Assembly: GCF_000959725.1 (NCBI RefSeq) | Contig: NZ_CP009321.1 | Coordinates: forward strand, 1-64,000 | Length of the DNA: 64,000 nt | Direction of reading: 5' to 3' | DNA from: Burkholderia gladioli | Lineage (GTDB): Bacteria; Pseudomonadota; Gammaproteobacteria; Burkholderiales; Burkholderiaceae | Shown: positions 1 to 8,672 of the stretch, piece after piece | Position numbering within the stretch: the stretch's first letter is position 1 | How the letters are laid out: each line of letters begins with the position of its first letter | Made by a program: the position numbers and the translations under genes | Notes under the pieces: model-generated | Seen by the model: the letters and a program-made list of their open reading frames with translations, nothing else | The model's database searches: none | What the model was told of the DNA's origin: nothing

Positions 1-843
1 GCGCTTGCGTTGATCGCAGCGTCGGCCAATGCATTTGCCGCGAAGACCGCTGCAAACCCGATCCCCCCGATGCCAAACTTCGACGTCGGCAGCATCATCG
101 GCGACGCGATGAGCCCGGTGAACCCATACAACTCCGGCACCGACCCGATCACGATGCCCGGAGACGCGCGCATGGCCGTGTTCTCGTACAGCCGCGACAA
201 GATCTTCCGGATCATGACGGCTCCTTTGAAGCTCACGACGATCGAGCTCGAGCGGGGAGAGACGCTGATCAGCGAGCCCGCGATGGGCGACACGGTGCAG
301 TGGGTCCTCGACACGGATGGTGCAAATCACGTCTACGTGAAGCCGACCAAGCCAGGCCTCGTCAATACTCTGCACCTGAGTACGAACAAGCGCGAGTACG
401 ACCTGACGCTGGTCTCGTCGCCCTTGGGTGGCCTGTTTTACCAGAGCGTGCGATTCAATTTCCCTGACTCGTTGATGGCGAAGGTCCGTGCGCGCGCAAA
501 CGCAGCTGGAGACGACCAGGACAGTGACCGGGGCTCCCACTCGGATTCCGGCCCGATTGGCGTATCTCCTGACAAGCTGAACTTCGAGTACACGGTATCC
601 GGTACCAGTTCGCTCAAGCCCGAGACGGTCTTCGACGACGGCACATTCATCTGGATCCGGATGCCTCCGCGCACGCCGTTTGCTGTGCCCACGATCAAGG
701 ACGGTGGTGACATCGTCAGTCCGAACTTTATTCGGCGGGGGCCGTACATTGTCATCCAACGATTGGCTGACGAGGTGACGCTCACGCGCCCGGGCGAGGA
801 AGTTACGATCAAACGTGGCCATCGCGGACTGTTCGGGTTCTGA
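1..843 (+). CDS. virB9: VirB9/TrbG-family T4SS outer-membrane-complex protein (5' end outside window)
   Basis: The frame is open at base 1 and begins inside what looks like a signal peptide (Ala-rich, ending in an AFA-AK-like cleavage site), so the true start lies upstream of the window. The mature part has the VirB9 layout: an N-terminal beta domain (DARMAVFSYSRDKIFRIMTA, then a TxIxLExGE segment and a W near the end of the first sheet) and a C-terminal beta domain containing TVFDDGTFIWIRMP, the usual VirB9 site of contact with VirB7/VirB10. VirB9 proteins form the periplasmic and outer-membrane ring of the secretion channel. The stop is 7 bases before the virB10 ATG, so the two are probably co-translated. 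VirB7 and VirB8 are not seen and may lie just beyond the window edge. Confidence 0.88.
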   Translation, partial: ALALIAASANAFAAKTAANPIPPMPNFDVGSIIGDAMSPVNPYNSGTDPITMPGDARMAVFSYSRDKIFRIMTAPLKLTTIELERGETLISEPAMGDTVQWVLDTDGANHVYVKPTKPGLVNTLHLSTNKREYDLTLVSSPLGGLFYQSVRFNFPDSLMAKVRARANAAGDDQDSDRGSHSDSGPIGVSPDKLNFEYTVSGTSSLKPETVFDDGTFIWIRMPPRTPFAVPTIKDGGDIVSPNFIRRGPYIVIQRLADEVTLTRPGEEVTIKRGHRGLFGF

Positions 844-850
844 GGACGGT

Positions 851-2125
851 ATGGCAAAACAGACCGATCCGACAAGCCGCGAAGAGAAAGCCCTGTTCAA
901 AGGCAAGGTGCCGCGGAACGTCATGGTTGGCGTCGGCGCAGTCGCGGCCCTCGTAATTGGCGCTCTCGGTTTCTACACCCAGACAGTCGAGGCCAACAAA
1001 GCGGAAGCGGAAGCGCTGAAGGCCAAACGCGACCGAGCGGCCGAAGCGGTCGACAAGAGCAATACGAACCCGGCTGACGTAGACGCGATTATCGAAGCCC
1101 AGCAGGCAGAGGCCCGGCGGCGCAACGCGGCAGCCGCGGCTGCGGCCAGCGCTGCGGCAGCCGCAAACGCCAAGAAACCGACACTGTCGGCCGACGGGTT
1201 CATGCCGAGTCCGAACACCCAAGAGCTCAAAGCCTCGAACGACCAAGACAGCATTTTCGTGTCACCAATCTTCCGTCCGGGCGTAAAAGTCAAGGAAAGC
1301 CAACCGCAGCAACCGCAACTGGCGGCCGGCATCGTGTCACCCCAGCAGATGCTGCTGCAGCAGGCGGCGGCTCAAGATGCCGCAATGAAAGAAGCCACCG
1401 CGCAAGCCGCTTTGGCTTCGCGCGCCGGCCAGACTGCCGGCGCCTTGACGACACAGCAACGCGACAGCGCATTCATGCACGACGTCGCGCAACTGAGCGA
1501 AGGCGACAAGGATTTCCCGAGCTCCGGCTTTGTCGGCCAGTCGCACGGGTGCACGCTGTCACCGCCGGCGAAGATTCCGGTTCTCTCTAATGAGGCGCTC
1601 AACTCCGACCGACCCGGCACGGCATCGCTGACCGTTGAGACCGACGTCTACGCGAACAACGGCGATGGACGATGCCTGATGATTCCATGGGGAACTACCA
1701 TTGTTGCGCCCTACAGCTCGGACGTTCAGCCGGGTCAGGAGTCGATGCTCGTCGCGGGCGCGGAGATGCGTCTGCCGAATGGCAAGCACGTACCGCTGTA
1801 CGGCGCACAAGGCGCGGACGGTGACGGGACGGCCGGCTTCAGTGGGGACGTGAACAACCACTTCTGGAAGATTTACTCAACGTCGTTTTTGACCGCCATT
1901 CTGGTTCGACGCTTCAGCGATGGCGACCAGAGCACGACGACCGGCCCGCTTGGCGTCACCCAAGTCGGCAGCACGGGTGGGCAGATCGCGGCTCAAACGG
2001 CGCAATCGGTGCTGGACCGCTACAAGAACATCCCACCGACCATCTCGTCGAAGCCAGGCGAACGCCACTTCATGATGAAGATCACTCGCGACATGGTACT
2101 GGAACCGTATCGGGGGCCGCGATGA
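851..2125 (+). CDS. virB10: VirB10/TrbI-family T4SS core-complex protein
   Basis: Bitopic inner-membrane protein that spans the periplasm and links coupling-protein energy to the outer-membrane ring. I chose the ATG at 851, which has GAGGACGG just upstream, over the longer frame that overlaps virB9. Residues about 20-40 form one membrane helix (MVGVGAVAALVIGALGF). A long Ala/Gln-rich coiled or disordered periplasmic arm follows. The C-terminal half holds the beta-barrel domain (PAKIPVLSNEALNSDRPGTA, then VETDVYANNGDGRCLMIPWG) typical of TrbI/VirB10. The length of 424 aa is ordinary for the family. The stop overlaps the start of the next gene by 4 bases. Confidence 0.92.
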   Translation: MAKQTDPTSREEKALFKGKVPRNVMVGVGAVAALVIGALGFYTQTVEANKAEAEALKAKRDRAAEAVDKSNTNPADVDAIIEAQQAEARRRNAAAAAAASAAAAANAKKPTLSADGFMPSPNTQELKASNDQDSIFVSPIFRPGVKVKESQPQQPQLAAGIVSPQQMLLQQAAAQDAAMKEATAQAALASRAGQTAGALTTQQRDSAFMHDVAQLSEGDKDFPSSGFVGQSHGCTLSPPAKIPVLSNEALNSDRPGTASLTVETDVYANNGDGRCLMIPWGTTIVAPYSSDVQPGQESMLVAGAEMRLPNGKHVPLYGAQGADGDGTAGFSGDVNNHFWKIYSTSFLTAILVRRFSDGDQSTTTGPLGVTQVGSTGGQIAAQTAQSVLDRYKNIPPTISSKPGERHFMMKITRDMVLEPYRGPR

Positions 2126-2934
2126 GCAGGCGGATGGCCGTTGCCGTGGCGACGGTGCTGACAAGCAGCTATGCCCAGGCCCAATCGGCCGTGATCGCGC
2201 AGGTGATCAGTCCGGTGAGCGTGGTCATTCAAGAAGGCTCGACGCGTCGTGTCGCGATGCTGCCCGGGAAACCGGTCTATTACTGCGGCCTCGATGCTTT
2301 CCTAGAATGGGCATCACCGCTGGTCGGCCAGCCCGTGCGCAGCTCGCATGAAGCTGGCATTACCGTGTCGATCGATGGACGTGACGTCGCACTGGACGAC
2401 CTCTTCATTGATCGGGGCTGGCTGCAGCCGCTCGTGCTGGACGACGGCGCTCAGGCGGCGCTCGCCGAGCGAAGGGGCGGATGGGCGTGCTCGCGTGCAG
2501 CGGTGCCGTTCGAGGTGCTGCACACCAACGTCGATCCGAAGATCCTCGCGGGCATAGCGCTAAACGAGTCGAATTACGGCGGCCATGCATGGCCGTGGAC
2601 GCTGAACGTTGCCGGCCAAGGCTATTTCTTCAAATCGCGGGAAGAAGCGTACCGAGTGATCGAATCGCTTCTTGCGCGCGATCGCTGCGATTTCGACATC
2701 GGCCTTATGCAGGTGAATTGGTGCTACCACGGTAAGCGCTTCGCCTCGGCATGGGATGCGCTCGCGCCGGCGACAAACGTCGCAGTCGCAGAGACGATTC
2801 TCACCGAAAACTTCGCGCGTACCGACTCGGTCGCGAAGGCGGTTGCGTATTACCACAGCGCGAATCCGGTACCAGGTCGCGATTATCTCGCGCGGTTCGC
2901 CCAACACCTTTCCATGATCGAGGCAGGCTTGTGA
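2122..2934 (+). CDS. Secreted lytic transglycosylase-like protein of the transfer locus
   Basis: 270-aa protein with a short N-terminal export signal ending near SYAQAQ. Its C-terminal half is a lysozyme-like SLT domain: the presumed catalytic Glu sits in ILAGIALNESNYG, followed by DFDIGLMQVNWCYH and an AVAYYHSANP segment. Such enzymes cut peptidoglycan locally so that the secretion channel or pilus can cross the wall. The roughly 120 residues before the SLT domain are extra compared with small VirB1 proteins and I do not recognise them; they contain several cysteines that might form disulfides in the periplasm. The ATG at 2122 overlaps the virB10 stop, which supports this start. Confidence 0.8.
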   Translation: MSRRMAVAVATVLTSSYAQAQSAVIAQVISPVSVVIQEGSTRRVAMLPGKPVYYCGLDAFLEWASPLVGQPVRSSHEAGITVSIDGRDVALDDLFIDRGWLQPLVLDDGAQAALAERRGGWACSRAAVPFEVLHTNVDPKILAGIALNESNYGGHAWPWTLNVAGQGYFFKSREEAYRVIESLLARDRCDFDIGLMQVNWCYHGKRFASAWDALAPATNVAVAETILTENFARTDSVAKAVAYYHSANPVPGRDYLARFAQHLSMIEAGL

Positions 2935-4196
2935 AGCACATGTTCAAGCTTCTGGCGTGCGCCGCTTCGGCGGTCGTCTGCGCGAGCGCATCGGCGGCGA
3001 ATACCGATCCCTTCGATTTCGACTACGAGATCCTCGGCGGCATTTCTGAACGGCCAGCGCTCATCTTCAACGATGGGGAGAAAACCTACATTCAGCCGCG
3101 TGCCGGCCAGGTCATCGTCGCCGACGGCGGCCATACCGAAGGACCCTATGTCGTTGTCGAGGGCACACCGCCATCCATCACATACAAGGTCGGTACCCAT
3201 TCGGCCACGGCACGCTGGAAGAAGGCAAACACCTTCATTGGGGGCTCCGGTCCGCTCGCCGCACTGAAAGACGATCAACCGGCTGGGTTTGACGGCTTCA
3301 CCGACCGACTGGTGATGATCGGCGCACGACCGGCGCTCGAACCGGTTCGCGCGCTTCGCGCGTCGATGACGGTGGGAGGTTTCGTTAAGGCGCTGGTTCC
3401 GCAGGGCTGGACCGGATCCGCACAGAAGGACGTCGATCTGACCACGCTCGAGGAGTTCGGCACGCGCGATGGCGAGAACTGGATGCAGGCGATGGATCGA
3501 TTGATGACGCAAACCGGGCTGTACGCCGATATCGACTTCGCCGCCCGCCACGTGCGCTTGCATCGAGACGCGCCGAAATCGGCTGCATTGAATTACGCGT
3601 CGCCCGGCCACGACGCCGACGGCGCGGGGCTGGACGGCGCAGTGGCGCGGGTCACGGCCGAGCCACCGCTGGTCTCGCGCCTGGCTGAACTTTTCGGCGC
3701 GCAGGCAATCCGGGACGGTGACGATACACACACGCAGATTCGTTTCACGTCGAGGCCCGGCAAAACCGTCACCTTCAAGACGCTTGACGGCAAGGTGCTG
3801 AAAACGGGTTGGGACGAGAAAACCAACGTGTTGACCATCGACCGAGCCGAGTCCTTCGTGGTCGCTGACGAAGTCAATCACGTCAAGGTGACTCGCGAGG
3901 CGAACACTGTCTACGACTTTGACCGGCCGAACGCGGCCAACCTCGAGGCCGTGTTTGATCGGCAAGGTCGAACGTACTTCAAGTTCGCCGGGTCGGTCGT
4001 CCGGATTGGCGTGACCGACGCAAGAAACTTGGGCACCGGCGAGCAGAAGGGGCGCTACTTCATGTTCGAAGGCACTTCGGACCTGTTCACCGTGACGGCG
4101 GACGGCAACACGATCCACGTCAAGCGTCGTAAGGAAGTCGTTTACCGCGAGGTGCCCGACGCCACGCTCCAGGCGAGCGGGGGGCGGACATCGTGA
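2931..4196 (+). CDS. Exported protein with VirB9/CagX-like modules and a TcpQ-like segment
   Basis: Starts at GTG 2931 (overlapping the preceding TGA) or ATG 2940; either gives a signal peptide ending near ASASAA. Three parts are visible. Residues about 25-110 resemble the C-terminal CagX/VirB9 beta fold (PALIFNDGEKTYIQP). The middle (MTVGGFVKALVPQGWTG through FAARHVRLHRD) looks like the TcpQ/PilL secretin-assisting domain. The C-terminal third again has VirB9-like signatures (LEAVFDRQGRTYFKF). I infer an outer-membrane assembly or adaptor protein used by either the T4SS or the adjacent pilus. The mixture of modules is uncommon and the assignment is by eye; alternatively it is a specialised VirB9 paralogue. 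Confidence 0.6.
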   Translation: MKHMFKLLACAASAVVCASASAANTDPFDFDYEILGGISERPALIFNDGEKTYIQPRAGQVIVADGGHTEGPYVVVEGTPPSITYKVGTHSATARWKKANTFIGGSGPLAALKDDQPAGFDGFTDRLVMIGARPALEPVRALRASMTVGGFVKALVPQGWTGSAQKDVDLTTLEEFGTRDGENWMQAMDRLMTQTGLYADIDFAARHVRLHRDAPKSAALNYASPGHDADGAGLDGAVARVTAEPPLVSRLAELFGAQAIRDGDDTHTQIRFTSRPGKTVTFKTLDGKVLKTGWDEKTNVLTIDRAESFVVADEVNHVKVTREANTVYDFDRPNAANLEAVFDRQGRTYFKFAGSVVRIGVTDARNLGTGEQKGRYFMFEGTSDLFTVTADGNTIHVKRRKEVVYREVPDATLQASGGRTS

Positions 4197-4618
4197 TGCG
4201 CATGGCCCCTGTGGTAGCCGCCCTGTTGGCTTTCACCGCGTTGCCAAGTCAAGCGGACTGTCTCGACGACGCTGCTGCCTTCCATCGCGTGAATCCACGG
4301 CTGCTACGCGTGATAGCGCAGCACGAGTCCGGAATGCGCCCGAATGCCGTCAATAGAAACGCGAACGGCACCGAAGACATTGGCCTCATGCAGATCAACA
4401 CGTCGTGGCTACCAACGTTGGCGCGCTACGGCATCCGTCGCGAGCATCTTTTCAACGGTTGCGTCAGCGCCTACGTGGGTGCGTGGATCCTCGCTTCCAA
4501 CGTACGTCGCTTCGGCCCGAACTGGAAAGCTGTCGGCGCCTACAACGCGGCAACGCCGTCCAAGCAGCTCGTCTACGCCAGCGCGATCTATCGCCGCTTT
4601 ATGCAACAGGGCCGGTAA
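4196..4618 (+). CDS. VirB1/PilT(R64)-type lytic transglycosylase
   Basis: Short 140-aa SLT-domain protein with a signal peptide ending at PSQADC. The family signature is clear: the catalytic Glu in VIAQHESGMRPNAVN, then DIGLMQINTSWLPTLARYG and VGAYNAAT near the end. It is the right size for IagB/VirB1/R64-PilT muramidases that open peptidoglycan for pili. In R64 the equivalent gene belongs to the thin-pilus operon, and here it directly precedes pilL, so I assign it to the pilus rather than the T4SS. The ATG at 4196 overlaps the upstream TGA. Despite the R64 name PilT, it is not a retraction ATPase. Confidence 0.88.
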   Translation: MRMAPVVAALLAFTALPSQADCLDDAAAFHRVNPRLLRVIAQHESGMRPNAVNRNANGTEDIGLMQINTSWLPTLARYGIRREHLFNGCVSAYVGAWILASNVRRFGPNWKAVGAYNAATPSKQLVYASAIYRRFMQQGR

Positions 4619-4620
4619 CT

Positions 4621-5172
4621 ATGCAGAAGATACATTCGAATCAGGCGCGGCTTCGCGCAGTCATTGTCGCAGGGCTGGCCGGGTTGCATATCGCGGCATC
4701 CGCTGCCGTCGATCCTGTCACGAAATCCGTCGACGCCGACGGCTGGCAGGTCCTTGCGTCGGCACCCAAAGCGCCAGCGGCCGGCGCCGAAAATCCGAAG
4801 CCGGAACAACTGCAGCCGGTGTCGGCGCCCGCGAGCATGACGGCGCCTGCCTCGACCGATGTCGCTTCTGTTGTGTTGCCCGGAGCAAGTGCGCCAGTTG
4901 CGAGCGGCACGCTGACGTTCTCGGTGACGCCGGCGGACGTGAACTTGCGCGACGCGCTTGACCGCTGGCTGCAGCAGCAAGGCTGGCAGCTCGCCTGGAA
5001 GATCGATGACGACCTGCCGCTGGAGTTCAACGCGACCTTTACCGGCGATTTCACCTCGGTGCTCGAGCAGGTGATGAAAGCGACGAACCATATGCGCACG
5101 CCGACGCGCGCTTGTCGACACACGAACAACGTCATCCGCGTGATCGCACGCGCGGGAAATTGCCAGGATTGA
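4621..5172 (+). CDS. pilL: PilL-like TcpQ-domain protein of the type IVb pilus
   Basis: The start is ATG 4621, two bases after the preceding stop. The N-terminus is a signal peptide (RAVIVAGLAGLHIAASAA), followed by a Pro/Ala-rich linker. Residues about 95-180 are a TcpQ-like domain (LTFSVTPADVNLRDALDRWL, then GWQLAWKIDDDLPLEFNATF), the segment that helps a secretin reach or insert into the outer membrane. The next gene encodes the secretin, matching the R64 order. At 183 aa it is shorter than R64 PilL. No separate pilM was found between pilL and pilN. Confidence 0.8.
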   Translation: MQKIHSNQARLRAVIVAGLAGLHIAASAAVDPVTKSVDADGWQVLASAPKAPAAGAENPKPEQLQPVSAPASMTAPASTDVASVVLPGASAPVASGTLTFSVTPADVNLRDALDRWLQQQGWQLAWKIDDDLPLEFNATFTGDFTSVLEQVMKATNHMRTPTRACRHTNNVIRVIARAGNCQD

Positions 5173-5177
5173 GAACC

Positions 5178-6773
5178 ATGCGTGTTCATCTTTTGAAATT
5201 CGGCGCCGCTGTCGTGGCCGCGCTAATGCTTGCGGGCTGCGCCGTTACGCAGCAGGACGTCAACGATAGTTACGACGCAGCGCACCGCGCGATCTCGGAC
5301 GCGCTAGGGAAGGGGCCGGCGCCCATGGCACTCGTCGAAGACGTTCCCACAGCATTCCTGGGGGACCGGCTGGTGCCGCTGGCGTACGAGGCGACGCTGC
5401 CGGCCGTTTTCCGCGAGAAGACGGTCACATTGCCCGCGAACCTTGGCATCAACCAGATCGCCACGCTTATTTCGACGGCGACGGGCTATCCGGTGCACTT
5501 GAGCCCGGACGTCTTCGTACCGCGCAGCTCGCTGGTGCCGGGCCAAACCGAGTCCAAGAGTCAGGACACTGCGAGGACCGAAGAGCCGATCTATCGGCAG
5601 GCGTTTACTGGACCGGCCGGCATGTACATGCGGAACATGACGACCGATTTGGGCCTCGACTGGTCGTTCGACGGCAGCACGATCAACGTGAATCGATTCG
5701 TCACTCGCATGTATCAGATCGCGGCGATTCCCGGCAAGGTCTCGATCCAATCGACGATGACCAAGGGCATGGACACGTCGACCGGCAACCAGGCGGGAGG
5801 CGGGGGCAGTTCGGGTGGCAATACCGGCTCGTTCTCGGCTGTAACAAAGACAGGGCGCGAAGGCGACTTTGATCAGATAGCTTCGATCACGGCGGAAATC
5901 GATAAGTTGAAATCGCCGATGGGCCGCGTCAGCGTAAATCCGCAAAGTCGGCTGGTGGTGGTGTACGACACGAAGGAAGCGGCAGACAACATCGGCAAGC
6001 TGCTCAACCACGAAAATGCGATCTCCACGCGTCAAGTGGCGATCACAGTTAGGACGCTCCAGATTGCGCTGAACAAGGGGAGTCAGGCTGGGGCGAATGC
6101 CGACGTCGTGTTCAATGCGATGCACGCTGGCCTTGCGCGCTATGCAGTCAGTTTCACGTCGCCGACTTCGCTCGCGTCGGGTGGTGGGTCGGTTGGCGTG
6201 TCGGTGCTGCGGCCGGACGCGCCGTTCTCTGGGACGAACGCGGTCGTGAACGCGCTAAACCAATACGGCCGCACGGTGCAGGACAACACGATGACCAAGA
6301 TGACGCTCAATGGGCTGCCGGTCGCCATCGCCTCGTTCAAGAGCGATGACTACCTGCGCTCGACCACGCCGTCTTCGGGATCGCTGACGGCGACGTCGGG
6401 CGGTGTGCCGGGGCTCACGCCGGGCACAATCACGACGGGCGACTTTGTGAACGTACTGCCGGCTGTCAACGATCACAACCAGATCGTGCTCGCATACTGG
6501 GCCGACAGCTCGAAACTCAACGGACCTTTCACGAGCGTCGGGGCCGGTTCTGGTCAAACCCAGCAACAGATCCAGTTGGCGCATACGGTTGGGTCGAAGG
6601 ATGATCAGACGATCGCGCTGTCGGACGGCCAGACGATCGTCTTGTATGGGGCGATTACGGATCAGGCTGACAGCACGACGAATGCCGGCATCGCCGGCCT
6701 CACCGGAACCTGGAACAAGTCGAAGACGTTCCAGGTGATCATGCTGAAGGCGACGGTCGTTCCGTCGATGTGA
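5178..6773 (+). CDS. pilN: PilN secretin lipoprotein of the type IVb pilus
   Basis: 531-aa outer-membrane channel protein for the thin pilus. From ATG 5178 the lipobox is LAGC with Cys21, so the protein is predicted to be lipid-anchored as PilN secretins are. An N-terminal N0-like domain (GINQIATLISTATGYPVHLS) and further periplasmic modules precede the C-terminal secretin domain, which ends with the typical SDGQTIVLYGA...FQVIMLKATV pattern. A Gly/Ser-rich patch lies near residue 220. It overlaps pilO by 4 bases. PilL upstream probably assists its assembly. Confidence 0.9.
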   Translation: MRVHLLKFGAAVVAALMLAGCAVTQQDVNDSYDAAHRAISDALGKGPAPMALVEDVPTAFLGDRLVPLAYEATLPAVFREKTVTLPANLGINQIATLISTATGYPVHLSPDVFVPRSSLVPGQTESKSQDTARTEEPIYRQAFTGPAGMYMRNMTTDLGLDWSFDGSTINVNRFVTRMYQIAAIPGKVSIQSTMTKGMDTSTGNQAGGGGSSGGNTGSFSAVTKTGREGDFDQIASITAEIDKLKSPMGRVSVNPQSRLVVVYDTKEAADNIGKLLNHENAISTRQVAITVRTLQIALNKGSQAGANADVVFNAMHAGLARYAVSFTSPTSLASGGGSVGVSVLRPDAPFSGTNAVVNALNQYGRTVQDNTMTKMTLNGLPVAIASFKSDDYLRSTTPSSGSLTATSGGVPGLTPGTITTGDFVNVLPAVNDHNQIVLAYWADSSKLNGPFTSVGAGSGQTQQQIQLAHTVGSKDDQTIALSDGQTIVLYGAITDQADSTTNAGIAGLTGTWNKSKTFQVIMLKATVVPSM

Positions 6774-8107
6774 CTGCCATGATGCACATCACGGAACCTC
6801 TGCCGACCAACAAGCGCGCACGTTTGGTGTTCGGTATCGATTGGCGTGCCTACCCGGTGAAGGGGGGCAGGGCGGAGCGCCGCCGATATACGGACGCGTT
6901 TAATGCGAGCCACTTTGTTGAGTTCAAGGTCGGTGCCGAGCTGATTGGTGGGTTTGCCGAGCCAGACATGTCGGAGATCAAAGGCGCGCGTTTGTACTCG
7001 GGCGCCGCTCGCGTTGCGATGCACGAGCGGATCAAAAACCGGGCTGCGGCGCTCGTGCTCTTGCAGGACGACTCGCGCGTCTACTTGGTCTTCGTGGTGC
7101 GCGGCGCGGTTCGTAGCGATGAGGTGGTCAAGCCCGAGATGGCGCATGCCCGTCGTCTCGAGATCGAGCAAGAGTGCCAGAAGAACAACCTTCTACTCGT
7201 TACGCTCGGTTCGGGTGACCGAATCGGTGATGTTGACGAGCCCTTTCAAGCGAGCGAGTTGCTCGCGAACCGGAAAGTTGGGCTTCTCCGGCGACCACCC
7301 ATCACGTTGCCGACGGCCATTCCGGTGATGGTCATCGTAGCGGGAGCTTTCTTCGGCGTTCCCAGGGTCGTGGACATGCTCTCGCCTCCACCGCCGCCGC
7401 CGCGAGCCCCGACATTCGCAGAACAGTATGCGGCCGCTGTTCACGACGTGTTCGCTCGGACGCAACCGAGAGCGTCCGAGCTCGCGCCGGCGTTGCTTGC
7501 CTCCATTGGCCGCAAGGAAACGGTGATCAAGGGTTGGCTCTTCCAAGAGGCGAACTGTCCGTCGGCGGGATTCTGCACGATGACGTTTCGCCGGAATGGG
7601 GGAAATTTCGACGATTTCGATCGGGCCGCGACGGCAGATATGCGTCCACTGGGTTTTTCTCGCGATGGGCGTACGTTGGCCTCGCGTGGTCCGGCGATCC
7701 CGAAAGCCGCGTCCTTGATGGAGGCCGAATCGAAGAGCTGGCCAGATGAACAAGCTTTCATCGACATGCTGCAGACGCCGCCGCAGCGGATGTCTGTTCT
7801 ACCCCTCGACCTTCGAGCCTACGGCTATGTTGTCACGCTCGGCGAAGCGCGTCCGCTCATTGCCACAGCAGCCGCAGGGGAGGGCGTGCGTGGCGTGCGC
7901 CTGCTCAAGCAGGGCGAATGGACGATAGAAGGGTTTCGCTGGCAAACCCCGCTGCTCGCAAAGCTCCCGCCCAACATGGCTCTCGAATCGCTGAAGGTCG
8001 AGCTGCGTCTTAACGAGGGCGCACCAGCGACCACGAACAAGGAAACAGGTGATTCGCCGTATGGCGTCCATTTCACCGCGAAGGGCAAATACTATGTCTC
8101 AAATTAA
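6770..8107 (+). CDS. pilO: PilO-like type IVb pilus assembly protein
   Basis: Position and architecture match R64 PilO, an inner-membrane protein needed for thin-pilus assembly. The N-terminal half is soluble (LVFGIDWRAYPVKGG...). One membrane helix follows near residues 180-205 (LPTAIPVMVIVAGAFFGVP), then a Pro-rich stretch (PPPPPPRAP) and a periplasmic C-terminal domain. The start is either GTG 6770, which overlaps the pilN stop, or ATG 6779. The end overlaps pilP by 14 bases, so the pilO-pilP pair is tightly coupled. Confidence 0.82.
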   Translation: MTAMMHITEPLPTNKRARLVFGIDWRAYPVKGGRAERRRYTDAFNASHFVEFKVGAELIGGFAEPDMSEIKGARLYSGAARVAMHERIKNRAAALVLLQDDSRVYLVFVVRGAVRSDEVVKPEMAHARRLEIEQECQKNNLLLVTLGSGDRIGDVDEPFQASELLANRKVGLLRRPPITLPTAIPVMVIVAGAFFGVPRVVDMLSPPPPPPRAPTFAEQYAAAVHDVFARTQPRASELAPALLASIGRKETVIKGWLFQEANCPSAGFCTMTFRRNGGNFDDFDRAATADMRPLGFSRDGRTLASRGPAIPKAASLMEAESKSWPDEQAFIDMLQTPPQRMSVLPLDLRAYGYVVTLGEARPLIATAAAGEGVRGVRLLKQGEWTIEGFRWQTPLLAKLPPNMALESLKVELRLNEGAPATTNKETGDSPYGVHFTAKGKYYVSN

Positions 8108-8672
8108 GCAAGCAATCGTCGCGGCGGGTATGAGTATCGCCATGTCGGCGCATGCGGACCCGGTAGTCGCCAAGCTCTCGATCGATGACATCGATCAACT
8201 TGCCCGCGCGAACGTCGCTCGGAGCCTAGGCGGGGGCGCGCAGGGATTCGGTATGCTGCCGCCTGGCGCCAATTCGCAGCTACAGCCTGGCATCGCCGCG
8301 AACGGTGGTGCGACCGAGCCGCCGCCGAAGCCCGCCGACAAGGCGCCTCGTACGCCGCGCGCGCATGCCGAACCGGTTGCTTTCCTGGGGGCATTCAACG
8401 ACGAAGCGGGCGCACACGTCTTATATACCTTCCGGGGCGCGATCTACCCTGCGCGCGTTGGCGCGACGCTGCTCAACGGTTGGAGCGTCAAGAGTGTCGA
8501 CGGCTATTCGGTGATGGTGGCCGAAGGTGGGCGCACTTGGAAGGAGCCGATTCTTGGCGCAGCGCCGACTCAGTCGCCGGCCACGAACGCTGTTCGTTCG
8601 CTCATCGACCTGGGCTCCCCGTTACCCGGCGGTGCTGCGCTGCCGGGTATTCCGCCCGGAGGTGCCCAATGA
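8094..8672 (+). CDS. pilP: PilP-like type IVb pilus periplasmic protein
   Basis: 192 aa from ATG 8094, inside the 3' end of pilO. It has a signal peptide ending at SAHADP. A Pro-rich linker near residues 85-100 leads to a small C-terminal beta domain (RGAIYPARVGATLLNGWSVK, then VMVAEGG) resembling PilP proteins, which tie the inner-membrane pilus platform to the secretin. Placement between pilO and the pilQ ATPase is diagnostic. The family is poorly conserved, so the call rests largely on gene order and the conserved C-terminal VDGYSVMV motif. Confidence 0.75.
   Translation: MSQIKQAIVAAGMSIAMSAHADPVVAKLSIDDIDQLARANVARSLGGGAQGFGMLPPGANSQLQPGIAANGGATEPPPKPADKAPRTPRAHAEPVAFLGAFNDEAGAHVLYTFRGAIYPARVGATLLNGWSVKSVDGYSVMVAEGGRTWKEPILGAAPTQSPATNAVRSLIDLGSPLPGGAALPGIPPGGAQ

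Noticed and set aside
2883..4118. 411-codon open frame on the minus strand
   Set aside because: It is the antisense shadow of the exported VirB9/TcpQ-like gene; the composition is Arg-rich and it has no start region of its own.
5178..6773. Type II secretion secretin instead of PilN
   Set aside because: The gene order with PilL, PilO, PilP, the PilQ ATPase, PilR, PilS and PilV is that of the R64 thin pilus, and the lipobox fits PilN.
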